Source of the DNA: Vreelandella songnenensis
GTDB lineage: Bacteria; Pseudomonadota; Gammaproteobacteria; Pseudomonadales; Halomonadaceae
Direction of reading: 5' to 3'
Assembly (NCBI RefSeq): GCF_003002925.1
Contig: NZ_PVTK01000001.1
Coordinates: 496,001 to 560,000 of the forward strand
Length of the DNA stretch: 64,000 bases
Shown here: positions 22,252 to 32,090 of the stretch, piece after piece
Numbering within the stretch: the stretch's first letter is position 1
How the letters are laid out: the number at the start of each line of letters is the position of its first letter
Notes under the pieces: generated by a model
Told to the model about the DNA's origin: nothing
What the model saw: only the letters and a program-made list of their open reading frames with translations
The model's database searches: none
Translations under genes and position numbers: made by a program

Positions 22252-22863
22252 ATGAGCAGCCTATATCTACTGCATAAACCCTATCGCATGCTTTCCCAGT
22301 TCACCGATAGCGAGGGGCGCGCCACCCTGGCCGACGTGATTGATGTACCCGGCGTTTATGCCGCCGGGCGGCTCGATTACGACTCTGAAGGACTGTTGTT
22401 ATTGAGTGATGACGGCGCGCTGATTCACCGTATCGCTCACCCCCGTCACAAGCAGCCCAAGACCTACTGGGTGCAGCTGGAGGGTCAGATGGACGAAAGC
22501 GCCCTCAAGGCCCTGCGCAGTGGTATCAACCTCAAAGATGGCCCCACCCGACCCGCCAAGGCGCGGCTCATGACACCACCGGCCCTTGCGCCCCGCGAAC
22601 CTGCCATCGACCCCAAGCGCCACCCTTCCACCTGCTGGCTGGAACTGACCATCAGTGAAGGGCGCAACCGCCAGGTGAGGCGCATGACCGCCCACGTGGG
22701 CTTTCCCACATTAAGGCTGATTCGCGCCTCGATCGGCGCCTGGCAACTGGGCGACCTGCAGCCCGGCGAGTGGCGCCGCGAAACTCTGCACGCCCCGCGC
22801 CCGGCTAAATCGGCCAAGCGCTCGGGCAAGCCCACCGCTACCCGGCCGCGGAGGCACTCTTGA
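22252..22863 (+). CDS. rluE: 23S rRNA pseudouridine 2457 synthase
   Basis: Makes pseudouridine in 23S rRNA helix 89. The 203-residue product is an RsuA-family enzyme without an S4 domain, as expected for RluE. The catalytic aspartate is Asp42 in AAGRLDYDSEGLLLL, and the family segment EGRNRQVRRMTAHVGFPTLRL follows. The C terminus is short and basic. The frame opens at a TTG twelve codons upstream, but the ATG at 22252 has an AAGAGAC site and gives the normal start. The stop codon overlaps the TTG start of nudJ, so the two genes are translationally coupled. Confidence 0.9.
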   Translation: MSSLYLLHKPYRMLSQFTDSEGRATLADVIDVPGVYAAGRLDYDSEGLLLLSDDGALIHRIAHPRHKQPKTYWVQLEGQMDESALKALRSGINLKDGPTRPAKARLMTPPALAPREPAIDPKRHPSTCWLELTISEGRNRQVRRMTAHVGFPTLRLIRASIGAWQLGDLQPGEWRRETLHAPRPAKSAKRSGKPTATRPRRHS

Positions 22864-23306
22864 GCACGCGCGGCGTCATCCATAGCACCGCCGCCTGCGT
22901 CATTCAGCAAGACGGCCGCTTTTTACTGGTGGAAGAAGCCAAGGGTGGCCCACAGACCGTGTTCAACCAACCTGCCGGGCATATCGAGCCCGGCGAAGGG
23001 CCGATCGCCGCGATACTGCGCGAGGTAGAAGAAGAAACCGCCTGGCGCGTTACGCTGACCGGCTATCTGGGGCTGTACATATTTCATACCCACGACAAGA
23101 CCTTTCATAGCCATGGCTTTACGGCCGAGCCGCTGGCCTTGCTTGATACGCCGCTTGACCCGGACATCACGGCTACCCACTGGCTCACGCTTGAGGAAAT
23201 CCGTGCTCTGCATGCGCAGAACCGGCTACGCAGCCCGCTGGTGCTCAGGCGTATCGAGGACGCTGCCTGCGAACGCGGCTATCCGTTAAGCGTCATCCGG
23301 GAGTGA
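22860..23306 (+). CDS. nudJ: Nudix phosphohydrolase, NudJ-like
   Basis: Probably hydrolyses nucleoside di/triphosphates and hydroxymethylpyrimidine pyrophosphate, as E. coli NudJ does. The 148-residue product has a Nudix box at 40-62 (Gly40, Glu46, REVEEE) but ends in Ala-Trp where the motif expects Gly-aliphatic. The metal-binding glutamates are intact. The start is TTG at 22860: a perfect GGAGG at 22850-22854 is five bases before it, and TTGA overlaps the rluE stop. It precedes mnmA, an arrangement shared with Pseudomonas and E. coli. Confidence 0.9.
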   Translation: MSTRGVIHSTAACVIQQDGRFLLVEEAKGGPQTVFNQPAGHIEPGEGPIAAILREVEEETAWRVTLTGYLGLYIFHTHDKTFHSHGFTAEPLALLDTPLDPDITATHWLTLEEIRALHAQNRLRSPLVLRRIEDAACERGYPLSVIRE

Positions 23307-23335
23307 AGCACTCGAAGCAGCAAGCCCCCATCGTG

Positions 23336-23341
23336 TATAAT
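23336..23341 (+). promoter_or_regulatory. Perfect -10 element upstream of mnmA
   Basis: TATAAT lies 38 bases before the mnmA start, in the gap after nudJ. No good -35 hexamer is visible at the expected distance, so this is only a candidate promoter. Confidence 0.35.
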
Positions 23342-23379
23342 CACCGCCCAATTGCATACCACTTCAACCGAGGATGCCA

Positions 23380-24537
23380 ATGACATCCACCAATGGCTCG
23401 CCCACGACCAACACACCCGCCGCCGGCAAAGTGATTGTCGGTATGTCGGGTGGCGTCGATTCGTCCGTTTCCGCCCTTATCCTGCAGCAGCAGGGTTACG
23501 AGGTCGAAGGCCTGTTCATGAAGAACTGGGACGAGGACGACGGCACCGAATACTGCACGGCGAAGGAAGACCTTGCCGACGCCGTGGCGGTGTGTGCCAA
23601 GCTGGGTATAAAGCTGCATACGGCCAATTTTGCCGCCGAATACTGGGATAATGTGTTTGAGCATTTTCTCGCCGAGTACAAGGCTGGACGCACCCCCAAC
23701 CCGGATATCCTGTGTAACAGAGAAATCAAGTTCAAGGTATTCCTGGAGTACGCGGAAATGCTGGGTGCCGATAAGATCGCCACCGGCCACTACGTGCGTG
23801 AAGGGCGGGTGAGCCAGGGCGATAACGACGTTCGCCCGCGCTTGCTCAAGGGTCTGGATGGCAACAAGGATCAGAGTTACTTCCTGCACGCCGTGCCCGA
23901 AGCCGCCATCGCACGCACGCTATTCCCGGTGGGGGAGCTTGAAAAGCCGGCGGTCCGCGCCCTGGCCGAACAGTTTGATCTGATCACGGCCAAGAAAAAG
24001 GACTCCACCGGTATCTGCTTTATCGGTGAGCGACGTTTCCGCGATTTTCTGCAGCAATATCTGCCCGCCCAGCCTGGCAAGATCGAAACGCCAGAGGGCG
24101 ATGTAATCGGCGATCACATGGGGCTGATGTACTACACCCTGGGCCAGCGCCAGGGCCTGGGCATTGGCGGGCTTGCCAACTACTCGGAAGAGCCCTGGTA
24201 CGTGGCCGCCAAGGATCTCGAGCGCAACGTGCTGATCGTGGTTCAAGGCAAGGAGCACCCACTGCTTCTGTCCGACACTCTGGCCACCGAAGCCATGGAC
24301 TGGGTAGCCGGTGAACCACCGGCCCAGTCAGGCCGGTTTACCGCCAAGACCCGCTACCGCCAGAGCGACTGCCCCTGTGAAATGCGCACCCTGCCCGACG
24401 GCGGCGTGGAAGTCACCTTCGATGACCCGCAGTGGGCGGTCACGCCCGGCCAGTCGCTGGTGCTTTACGATGGTGACATCTGCCTGGGCGGCGGCGTGAT
24501 CCGCGCCACCTGGAACGCCGGGGAGGCTTTTGCATGA
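23380..24537 (+). CDS. mnmA: tRNA-specific 2-thiouridylase
   Basis: Puts sulfur on U34 of Lys, Glu and Gln tRNAs, using ATP and a persulfide from the Tus relay. The 385-residue product has the PP-loop SGGVDSS (23-29), the catalytic cysteine in [11 protein letters not shown] (Cys112) and the partner cysteine in [13 protein letters not shown] (near 213). Two ATGs are in frame at 23374 and 23380. GAGG directly abuts the first but is six bases before the second, so I chose the second. The stop overlaps the hflD start (ATGA). Confidence 0.97.
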   Translation: MTSTNGSPTTNTPAAGKVIVGMSGGVDSSVSALILQQQGYEVEGLFMKNWDEDDGTEYCTAKEDLADAVAVCAKLGIKLHTANFAAEYWDNVFEHFLAEYKAGRTPNPDILCNREIKFKVFLEYAEMLGADKIATGHYVREGRVSQGDNDVRPRLLKGLDGNKDQSYFLHAVPEAAIARTLFPVGELEKPAVRALAEQFDLITAKKKDSTGICFIGERRFRDFLQQYLPAQPGKIETPEGDVIGDHMGLMYYTLGQRQGLGIGGLANYSEEPWYVAAKDLERNVLIVVQGKEHPLLLSDTLATEAMDWVAGEPPAQSGRFTAKTRYRQSDCPCEMRTLPDGGVEVTFDDPQWAVTPGQSLVLYDGDICLGGGVIRATWNAGEAFA

Positions 24538-25175
24538 CCACGCCCACGCCGATTCACCGCGCGCCGGACTCACCGGCCCTGCGCCAGGCCCTGGCCCTGG
24601 CGGGCGTGTTTCAGGCCGCCAGCCTGGTCGATGAGCTGGCCCGCACCGGCCAGGTGGATACCCGCGCCTGGGAGACGCTGATCGAAGCCACCGTGGATAC
24701 CAATCCGGCAAGCTTTGAAGCGATCTACGGCGGCCACCCCAACAACCTGCGCCGAGGCCTTGAAACCCTCGAAGCCCTGGTGGGCCGCAAGCAGGCGAAC
24801 CCGGTGGTACTGCGCTACGGCTTCTCGATTCTGCTGGTCATGAACAAGCTGCGCACCAACGACGCCATGATGGATACGCTGGGCCAGCACCTGGGGCGTA
24901 TTCAGGGCCAGGCCGAGCACTTTGGCACCACCCATGAAAACGTGATCGCAAGCCTGGGCGAGGCGTATCAGGAAACCATCTCGACCTTCAAGACGCGCAT
25001 CGTGGTGCAGGGCGACCCGTCCCTGCTGCAGAGCCGCATGATGCCCGAGCGCGTGCGCGCCTGTCTGCTTTCCGGCGTGCGCTTCGGCCTTTTATGGCAC
25101 CAGCAGGGCGGCCGCCGCTGGAAGCTGGTGTTCCAGCGCAAGGCGCTACGCCGTGCGCTGGACAGCCTGGGGTAA
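24534..25175 (+). CDS. hflD: High-frequency lysogenization protein HflD
   Basis: A 213-residue, mostly helical, peripheral inner-membrane protein; in E. coli it binds the phage lambda CII activator and affects lysogeny. Its role in the absence of phage is unknown. The family pattern is clear: [21 protein letters not shown] near the start, then [15 protein letters not shown] and the [14 protein letters not shown] end. The length equals E. coli HflD. It overlaps mnmA by four bases with GGGGAGG upstream, and purB follows, the order found in E. coli. Confidence 0.94.
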   Translation: MTTPTPIHRAPDSPALRQALALAGVFQAASLVDELARTGQVDTRAWETLIEATVDTNPASFEAIYGGHPNNLRRGLETLEALVGRKQANPVVLRYGFSILLVMNKLRTNDAMMDTLGQHLGRIQGQAEHFGTTHENVIASLGEAYQETISTFKTRIVVQGDPSLLQSRMMPERVRACLLSGVRFGLLWHQQGGRRWKLVFQRKALRRALDSLG

Positions 25176-26642
<1,467 letters not shown>

Positions 26643-26684
26643 GCGCTTTTAAACGCGCTACGGCCACTCACTTAGGATACCACC

Positions 26685-27863
26685 ATGAGCCAACACGATA
26701 AGCCACTCACCCTGCTGGGCGATTTGACCGCGGCAGACTTTCTGGCCAACTACTGGCAACAGAAGCCGCTGCTGATTCGTGGTGCTATCCCCGATTTCGT
26801 CAGCCCCATCGAACCCGACGAGCTTGCCGGGCTTGCCTGCGAACCCGGCGTGGAAGCGCGCCTGGTCGAAGAGAAAGGCCCGGACAGCGCCTGGCAGGTT
26901 TCCCATGGCCCGTTTGACGAGGCGACCTTCGAGCGCCTGCCCGAAGGGCACTGGAGCCTGCTGGTTCAGGCGGTGGATCATTACGTGCCGTCCATCGCCG
27001 CGCTGATGGACGAGTTCGACTTCCTGCCCCGCTGGCGCCTGGACGATATCATGATCAGCTACGCCCCTCCCGGCGGCAGCGTGGGCCCGCATATCGACCA
27101 GTACGATGTCTTTTTACTACAGGCAAGCGGCCACCGCCGCTGGCAGCTGGGCGGCAAGCAGGCCGATGACGCGCCGATCATTCAGGGTATCGACCTGCGT
27201 ATTCTGGAAACCTTCGACGTAGAGCCGGATTCAGACTGGACGCTGGCACCGGGCGATATGCTTTACCTGCCGCCGGGCTGGGCACACCACGGCGTCAGCC
27301 AGACCGACGACTGCATGACCATTTCGGTAGGCTTTAGAGCGCCTTCGGCGGACGAGTCGATCACCTCCTACGCGGACTACCTGGGCGAGCAGTTGCCGGC
27401 CTCCAAGCGCTACAGTGATGCGGGCATGCAGCCTGCCCGCCAGACCGGCGAGCTTGACGATGCGGCCATCGAGCGCATGCGCCAGTTCATGCTGCAAACG
27501 CTGGATAATCCCGAGCAGATCGCCCAGTGGTTTGGCCGCGTGATGACCCAGCCCAAGTACATGGATCAGGTCGTGCCGCTGGACACTCCCATGGAAGAAG
27601 CCGCGCTGGTCGAGCACTTGAAAAGCGGCGAGCCGCTTTTCCACATGCCCGGTTCGCGCTTTGCCTGGCGCAGCGATGCAGGCGGCACCACGCTGTTTGT
27701 GGATGGCGATGGCCACCCCTGCGCCGAGGCGCTTGCCCAACGCGTGGCGGATACCGAACCCATGTACGAAGAGGTGCTGGAACTTAAAGGCGCCGCGGCG
27801 CTGCTGACCCACTTGGTGAACTCGGGCAGCCTGGGCTTCATGGGTGAGGAAGACGAAGAGTAG
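26685..27863 (+). CDS. roxA: Ribosomal oxygenase (50S L16 arginine hydroxylase), JmjC/cupin
   Basis: A 2-oxoglutarate/Fe(II) oxygenase that, by homology to E. coli YcfD/RoxA, hydroxylates an arginine of ribosomal protein L16. The 392-residue product shows the JmjC iron triad: HxD at His136/Asp138 (GPHIDQYDVFLLQ) and the distal histidine at 201 or 202 (PPGWAHHGVS). FLANYWQQKPLLIRGA and a C-terminal winged-helix-like dimerisation part are typical. It starts at an ATG with AGGA upstream, 42 bases after purB, and ends at a strong terminator. Confidence 0.93.
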   Translation: MSQHDKPLTLLGDLTAADFLANYWQQKPLLIRGAIPDFVSPIEPDELAGLACEPGVEARLVEEKGPDSAWQVSHGPFDEATFERLPEGHWSLLVQAVDHYVPSIAALMDEFDFLPRWRLDDIMISYAPPGGSVGPHIDQYDVFLLQASGHRRWQLGGKQADDAPIIQGIDLRILETFDVEPDSDWTLAPGDMLYLPPGWAHHGVSQTDDCMTISVGFRAPSADESITSYADYLGEQLPASKRYSDAGMQPARQTGELDDAAIERMRQFMLQTLDNPEQIAQWFGRVMTQPKYMDQVVPLDTPMEEAALVEHLKSGEPLFHMPGSRFAWRSDAGGTTLFVDGDGHPCAEALAQRVADTEPMYEEVLELKGAAALLTHLVNSGSLGFMGEEDEE

Positions 27864-27885
27864 TCGAGCAATCGATCACGCCCAG

Positions 27886-27912
27886 ACGCCACCTTCGGGT
27901 GGCGTTTTTTTT
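27886..27912 (+). terminator. Rho-independent terminator of purB/roxA
   Basis: An 8-bp stem (27886-27893 with 27898-27905) capped by a stable TTCG tetraloop is followed by eight T residues. Confidence 0.93.
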
Positions 27913-27973
27913 ATGCGCCCTTTAGCCGCCTGACGAAAAACGACTACACAAACCCGCCATTTTGCTAAGCCGT

Positions 27974-27988
27974 TGTCGTTTAACTACA
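27974..27988 (+). promoter_or_regulatory. RccR-like operator upstream of aceA
   Basis: The site reads TGTCGT-TTA-ACTACA. From memory, the Pseudomonas RccR consensus is TGTAGT-N3-ACTACA, so 11 of 12 defined bases match. In Pseudomonas RccR (RpiR family, responding to KDPG) controls the glyoxylate-shunt gene aceA among others. A second isolated ACTACA half-site lies at 27943-27948. The site is about 190 bases before the aceA ATG. Binding is an inference. Confidence 0.5.
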
Positions 27989-28180
27989 ACCCCGCCTGCC
28001 CCCAAGTGTCAATTGTTGGATCTCTCTTCGTCGTTGATAGTTATTGCACTGCAGCGCTTACTGGCCTGCTCAGCAATACCGCTGACACAAGCACTCTGTC
28101 AGCCCCGGCTGAAACCTCTTCGCAAGCGCAACATGGCATTACCGCTTGCGGATCGCTATAACGACCTAGGAGATACCCCT

Positions 28181-29779
28181 ATGACTGGACTGCTCGACGA
28201 CATCAAGGCCATGGCCCAGCTGCGCGAAGCTCAAGGCGGCAAGTGGGAAGCGATCAAACCTGAATACGCTGCCCGCATGCGTGCCCAGAACCGCTTTCAC
28301 ACCGGGCTTGATATTGCCCGCTACACCGCCAGAATCATGCGCGAAGACATGGCCGCCTATGACGCCGATACTGCTCAGTACACCCAGTCGCTGGGCTGCT
28401 GGCACGGCTTCATTGGTCAGCAGAAACTTATCTCGATCAAGAAGCACTTTGGCACGACCAAACGCAGCTACCTTTACCTTTCCGGCTGGATGGTGGCCGC
28501 CCTGCGCTCCGAGTTTGGCCCGCTGCCGGATCAATCCATGCATGAAAAGACCTCGGTGGCCAACCTGATCGAAGAGCTTTACACCTTCCTGAAACAGGCC
28601 GATGCCTGGGAACTCAACCACCTGTTCCGCGCACTCGATGACGCCAAGGCCGCCGGTGACAGCGCCCGGGAGCAGGAAGCCATCGCCCGGATCGACGACC
28701 ATGAAACGCATATTGTCCCGATCATTGCCGATATCGATGCAGGCTTTGGCAACGCCGAGGCCACCTACCTGCTGGCGAAAAAATTCATTCAGGCCGGCGC
28801 CTGCTGTATCCAGCTGGAGAACCAGGTGTCTGATGAAAAGCAGTGCGGCCACCAGGATGGCAAGGTAACGGTTCCCCACGAAGACTTTCTGGCCAAGATC
28901 AACGCCGTGCGTTACGCGTTTCTCGAGCTTGGCGTCGACGACGGCGTAATCGTCGCGCGCACGGACTCCCTTGGTGCGGGGCTTACCCAGAAGATTGCCG
29001 TGACCCACGAGCCGGGGGATCTGGGCGATCAATACAACAGTTTTCTGGATGGCGACGAGATCGCAAGCGCCGCCGATATCAACAATGGCGACGTGGTCAT
29101 CAAGCAGAACGGCAAGCTGGTCAAGCCCAAGCGTCTAGCCTCCGGCCTTTACCAGTTCAAGCCCGGCAGCGGCGAAGACCGCGTCATCCTGGACTGCATT
29201 ACCAGCCTGCAAAACGGCGCAGATCTCTTGTGGATCGAGACCGAAAAACCCCACGTGGGCCAGATCGCCAGTATGGTCAACCGCATCCGTGACGTGGTGC
29301 CGGACGCCAAGCTGGTCTACAACAACTCGCCGTCGTTCAACTGGACGCTCAACTTCCGCCAGCAGGTGTTTGACGCCTGGGAACAGGAAGGCAAGGACGT
29401 GTCGGCCTATAGCCGCGAAAAGTTGATGAGCGTGGAGTACGACAACACCGAGCTTGGCCAACTGGCGGATGAGTGGACACGCAACTTCCAGCGCGACTCC
29501 TCTCGCGAGGCGGGTATCTTCCACCACCTGATTACGCTGCCGACCTACCACACCGCCGCGCTCTCCACGGACAATCTGGCAAAAGGCTACTTTGGCGACG
29601 AAGGCATGCTGGCCTATGTGCGCGGCGTCCAGCGTGAGGAGATACGCCAGGGTATCGCCACGGTGAAACACCAGGACATGGCCGGTTCCAATATTGGTGA
29701 TGACCACAAGGAGTTCTTCCACGGCGATGCCGCACTCAAGGCCGGGGGCAAGGACAATACCATGAACCAGTTCGGCTAA
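28181..29779 (+). CDS. aceA: Isocitrate lyase, long (about 530-residue) type
   Basis: Cleaves isocitrate to glyoxylate and succinate, the first glyoxylate-shunt step. The 532-residue product matches the Pseudomonas type (531) and not the 434-residue E. coli form. Active-site segments are IIADIDAGFGNAEATYLLAKK, the catalytic-cysteine loop DEKQCGHQDGK near 218-228, and WIETEKPHVGQI. The frame is open another 73 codons upstream, but homology starts at the ATG at 28181, which has GGAG eight bases before it. It stands alone with a strong terminator. It competes with Icd, and its upstream region carries an RccR-like site. Confidence 0.97.
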   Translation: MTGLLDDIKAMAQLREAQGGKWEAIKPEYAARMRAQNRFHTGLDIARYTARIMREDMAAYDADTAQYTQSLGCWHGFIGQQKLISIKKHFGTTKRSYLYLSGWMVAALRSEFGPLPDQSMHEKTSVANLIEELYTFLKQADAWELNHLFRALDDAKAAGDSAREQEAIARIDDHETHIVPIIADIDAGFGNAEATYLLAKKFIQAGACCIQLENQVSDEKQCGHQDGKVTVPHEDFLAKINAVRYAFLELGVDDGVIVARTDSLGAGLTQKIAVTHEPGDLGDQYNSFLDGDEIASAADINNGDVVIKQNGKLVKPKRLASGLYQFKPGSGEDRVILDCITSLQNGADLLWIETEKPHVGQIASMVNRIRDVVPDAKLVYNNSPSFNWTLNFRQQVFDAWEQEGKDVSAYSREKLMSVEYDNTELGQLADEWTRNFQRDSSREAGIFHHLITLPTYHTAALSTDNLAKGYFGDEGMLAYVRGVQREEIRQGIATVKHQDMAGSNIGDDHKEFFHGDAALKAGGKDNTMNQFG

Positions 29780-29820
29780 ACTGTCGCCCGGTTCACGTCT
29801 TGATCAGACAATTTCATCGA

Positions 29821-29848
29821 CCAGGAGCCTTCAGGCTCCTGGTTTTTT
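29821..29848 (+). terminator. Rho-independent terminator of aceA
   Basis: A 9-bp stem (29821-29829 with 29834-29842) with a 4-base loop is followed by six T residues. Confidence 0.93.
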
Positions 29849-29944
29849 ATCGTTATTGGTGCACACTGTTTTCTTATTCACTGTCTATATTACTATTCAT
29901 GTTGACCTTTTTAATCCAACGCTGGTCAAAACAGAACGCTTCAG

Positions 29945-29973
29945 TTATCTTTTAGCGAACACTGTTCTATAAT
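29945..29973 (+). promoter_or_regulatory. Sigma-70 promoter of slyB with embedded palindrome
   Basis: A perfect TATAAT (29968-29973) is preceded at 17 bases by a weak TTATCT (29945-29950). The inverted repeat GAAC-ACT-GTTC (29957-29967) fills the spacer right up to the -10, a place where a bound repressor would block RNA polymerase. The leader to the slyB ATG would be about 43 bases. Confidence 0.6.
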
Positions 29974-30022
29974 TGAAGCGCCCTTTTTGGCCATTGCAAG
30001 CTGCCATATCCTGGAGGTTTTA

Positions 30023-30490
30023 ATGAAACGTTTACTACCTGTTGCTGCGCTAAGCATTCTGACTCTGGCGGGTTGTGCCAATACTTCTCCCTATTCCGGC
30101 GATGTCTATCGCGGTAATCAGGCACAAACGGGCCAAAGCGTTGCCTACGGCACCATCGTTGCCATTCGCCCGGTACAGATTCAGGCTGACAGCCGCGCCG
30201 GGGGCCTTCTGGGCACCGGCGGTGGTGCGGTGATCGGCGGCTTGCTGGGTAGCCAGGTGGGTGGCGGTACGGGTCGCCAACTGGCAACCGTTGCCGGTGC
30301 ACTTGGCGGCTCCGTTGCCGGTTCGGCCGCTGAAGAGCGTGCCAACCGTGTAAGTGCCCTGGAAATGGAAATTCGCCGCGATGACGGCAGCGATGTCGTG
30401 GTGGTACAGCGTGCCGACCACCAGTATCAGGCCGGTCAACGCGTGCGCCTGATTGGCAGCGGCGGTAACCTGAGCGTTGCCCCTTACTGA
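30023..30490 (+). CDS. slyB: Glycine-zipper outer-membrane lipoprotein SlyB
   Basis: A 155-residue lipoprotein, the same length as E. coli SlyB, which stabilises the outer membrane under PhoP control. The lipobox LAGC places the lipidated cysteine at residue 18. YGTIVAIRPVQIQ leads into a glycine-zipper region (about 60-105) of two hydrophobic Gly-rich segments, then LEMEIRRDDGS and a C-terminal beta part. The start is the ATG at 30023 with GGAGG upstream. It is monocistronic with its own promoter and shares a bidirectional terminator with the next, convergent gene. Confidence 0.9.
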   Translation: MKRLLPVAALSILTLAGCANTSPYSGDVYRGNQAQTGQSVAYGTIVAIRPVQIQADSRAGGLLGTGGGAVIGGLLGSQVGGGTGRQLATVAGALGGSVAGSAAEERANRVSALEMEIRRDDGSDVVVVQRADHQYQAGQRVRLIGSGGNLSVAPY

Positions 30491-30511
30491 TCCAGACGCG
30501 TTAACCTATAT

Positions 30512-30548
30512 AAAAAAAGCCCGGCATCGAAAGATGCCGGGCTTTTTT
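30512..30548. terminator. Bidirectional terminator between slyB and the small membrane protein gene
   Basis: An 11-bp stem (30518-30528 with 30533-30543) is flanked by an A run on the left and a T run on the right, so it can terminate both convergent transcripts. Confidence 0.93.
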
Positions 30549-30566
30549 ACGTGCGCTTTAACGCCC

Positions 30567-30845
30567 TCAATGGTTCATGCTGCTCGCCCAGTCAGCAAGC
30601 TTCATGACCACCAGCCCGATAAGGGCCAGCAAGATGAGTACCAGCAGAATTTCTACCGGCCGCACCAGGGCGGTGGCGCCCAACACGGCCAACGCCGCCA
30701 CCCACAGGTAGCGATTTTCGCCGTTACTTTTCAATACGTTAGGCAGCAGTCGGTCAAGCCCCCGGCTGACACCGCGATTCCAGCGCTGATCGGCGAAGTA
30801 GGCAATCAGGACAAATGCGATAAGCCAGATAAGGAAGATCGTCAT
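30567..30845 (-). CDS. Small membrane protein of unknown function
   Basis: I do not recognise this 92-residue protein. It has a very hydrophobic N-terminal segment (about 2-18), a basic middle part, and two more hydrophobic segments (about 46-62 and 64-82), so two or three membrane passes are likely. Support for it being real: a GGAG site before the ATG, a proper bidirectional terminator at its 3' end, and membrane-protein composition. It is divergent from slyD, with 181 bases between, but no functional link is evident. Confidence 0.7.
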   Translation of the reverse strand: MTIFLIWLIAFVLIAYFADQRWNRGVSRGLDRLLPNVLKSNGENRYLWVAALAVLGATALVRPVEILLVLILLALIGLVVMKLADWASSMNH

Positions 30846-31026
30846 AGCAAACTCCGATGAATTAGAATCTCAAAAAGCGGAAAAGTGGTCGGCTTAGGGT
30901 ATCCCCGGTCCTCTCAAGGCGCAATACCGCGTTGGGCGAGTGCGCGCAAAAACCCCGGTTACCCCCTGACAAGCCACGCCTCACGCGTTACCATGTTGGG
31001 ACATGCACTCACCGAAAGGTTATTCA

Positions 31027-31509
31027 ATGCAAATTGCGCAAAACTCGGTTGTCGCGTTCCACTACACCCTGACCAACGATGCAGGTGAAGTGCTAGACAG
31101 TTCTGAAGGCCGTGAGCCGCTCACCTACCTCCACGGCGCGGGCAACATCATTCCGGGTCTGGAAAAAGAGCTGGAAGGCCAAGCGGCTGGCGACAAGCTG
31201 ACCGTGAAAGTAACCCCGGAAGAGGGTTACGGTGAAGTTCAGGAGCAGCTGGTTCAAGAAGTACCGCGCGATGCGTTCCAGGGCGTCGAAGGCATCGAGC
31301 CGGGCATGCAGTTCCAGGCCCAGACGCAAGGCGGCCCGCTGATGGTTACCGTGAAGAGCGTCGAAGGTGATACGGTCATCGTTGACGGCAACCACCCCCT
31401 GGCGGGTGTGCATCTCAACTTTGACGTTGAGATCGCAAGCGTTCGTGAAGCAAGCCAGGAAGAGACCGAGCACGGCCACGTGCACGGTGAAGGCGGCGTT
31501 GAGCACTGA
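31027..31509 (+). CDS. slyD: FKBP-type prolyl isomerase and metallochaperone SlyD
   Basis: A cytoplasmic two-domain peptidyl-prolyl isomerase and chaperone. The FKBP parts (1-70 and 120-145) enclose the insert-in-flap chaperone domain (about 75-118). In E. coli SlyD a long His/Cys-rich tail stores nickel and helps hydrogenase maturation. Here the product is 160 residues (E. coli 196) and the tail is short but keeps histidines at 149, 151, 153 and 160. The ATG at 31027 has AAGG upstream; the frame runs eight codons further without a better site. It is convergent with nikR, next to the nickel importer genes, which supports a nickel role. Confidence 0.93.
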   Translation: MQIAQNSVVAFHYTLTNDAGEVLDSSEGREPLTYLHGAGNIIPGLEKELEGQAAGDKLTVKVTPEEGYGEVQEQLVQEVPRDAFQGVEGIEPGMQFQAQTQGGPLMVTVKSVEGDTVIVDGNHPLAGVHLNFDVEIASVREASQEETEHGHVHGEGGVEH

Positions 31510-31552
31510 TTGCCAACGCGAGCTGGCCAATCCGGTCTAGCTTACGCTTATC

Positions 31553-31582
31553 AAGAGGGGCGGCCTGCGGGTCGCCCCTCTT
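31553..31582. terminator. Hairpin between convergent slyD and nikR
   Basis: A perfect 10-bp GC-rich stem (31553-31562 with 31573-31582) and 10-base loop lies between the two stop codons. There is no T run on either side, so termination efficiency is uncertain. Confidence 0.55.
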
Positions 31583-31593
31583 GTATCTGCATT

Positions 31594-31995
31594 TTAGTGA
31601 TCCGGAATCAGCACCAGCTGACCATGGCGCACGCTGCGCGATGAGGTCACTTCATCGGCAAACCGCTTGAGCTCCTGGCCCTGGCCTTTCAACACGGCGA
31701 TTTCCAGACAGCTATCGTGGTCGATATGTACATGCAGTGTCGAAAGCGTCAGGTCGTGATGTTCATGCGAGTGGCGGTTCAAGCGCCTGGACAGATCCCG
31801 CGCGGCGTGATCATACACATACACAAGTGCGCCCATGCAGGGTGCTTCGGGTACTGCCTGCTCCTTTACTTGCTTCAAGCCGCTGCGCGTTAAATCACGA
31901 ATCGCTTCCGAGCGGTTCTGGTAACCCTGCGTGCGCATCAGCTCATCGACTTCGCTCAGCAACTCTTCATCCAGCGTGACCGTGACGCGCTGCAT
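31594..31995 (-). CDS. nikR: Nickel-responsive repressor NikR
   Basis: A 133-residue repressor, identical in length to E. coli NikR. The N-terminal ribbon-helix-helix domain (1-45; MQRVTVTLDEELL, NRSEAIRDL) binds DNA. The C-terminal ACT-like domain binds nickel in a square-planar site whose ligands align as His77, His88, His90 and Cys96 (TLHVHIDHDSCLE). AAGGAG precedes the ATG. The gene is divergent from nikA, and the intervening 95 bases contain an exact copy of the E. coli NikR operator. Nickel-bound NikR should therefore repress nikABCDE and possibly itself. Confidence 0.97.
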   Translation of the reverse strand: MQRVTVTLDEELLSEVDELMRTQGYQNRSEAIRDLTRSGLKQVKEQAVPEAPCMGALVYVYDHAARDLSRRLNRHSHEHHDLTLSTLHVHIDHDSCLEIAVLKGQGQELKRFADEVTSSRSVRHGQLVLIPDH

Positions 31996-32043
31996 ATCTG
32001 TCTCCTTGAATGGTGGCGTGCGTATTGGCTTTTGACGATTGGG

Positions 32044-32071
32044 GTATGATGTTATTGTAAAAAGGTCATAC
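32044..32071. promoter_or_regulatory. NikR operator
   Basis: GTATGA (32044-32049) and TCATAC (32066-32071) are separated by exactly 16 bases. This is the E. coli NikR recognition sequence GTATGA-N16-TCATAC without a mismatch. It is 20 bases before the nikA ATG and 49 bases from the nikR ATG. It overlaps the possible nikA promoter element TTGTAA (32055-32060) / TATAAG (32079-32084, 18-base spacing). Confidence 0.93.
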
Positions 32072-32090
32072 TATTTATTATAAGCAGACG

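Larger units (their letters stand above)
27864..28180 (+). other. Gene-free stretch upstream of aceA
   Basis: This 317-base gap holds the roxA terminator at its left end and the RccR-like site at 27974-27988. The rest should contain the aceA promoter and leader, but I could not pick a convincing -35/-10 pair. The aceA frame remains open through most of it, without family similarity. Confidence 0.6.

Noticed and set aside
27962-28180. N-terminal extension of isocitrate lyase by 73 residues
   Set aside because: The extension is unlike any AceA, contains the RccR-like site region, and the ATG at 28181 has a good ribosome-binding site.
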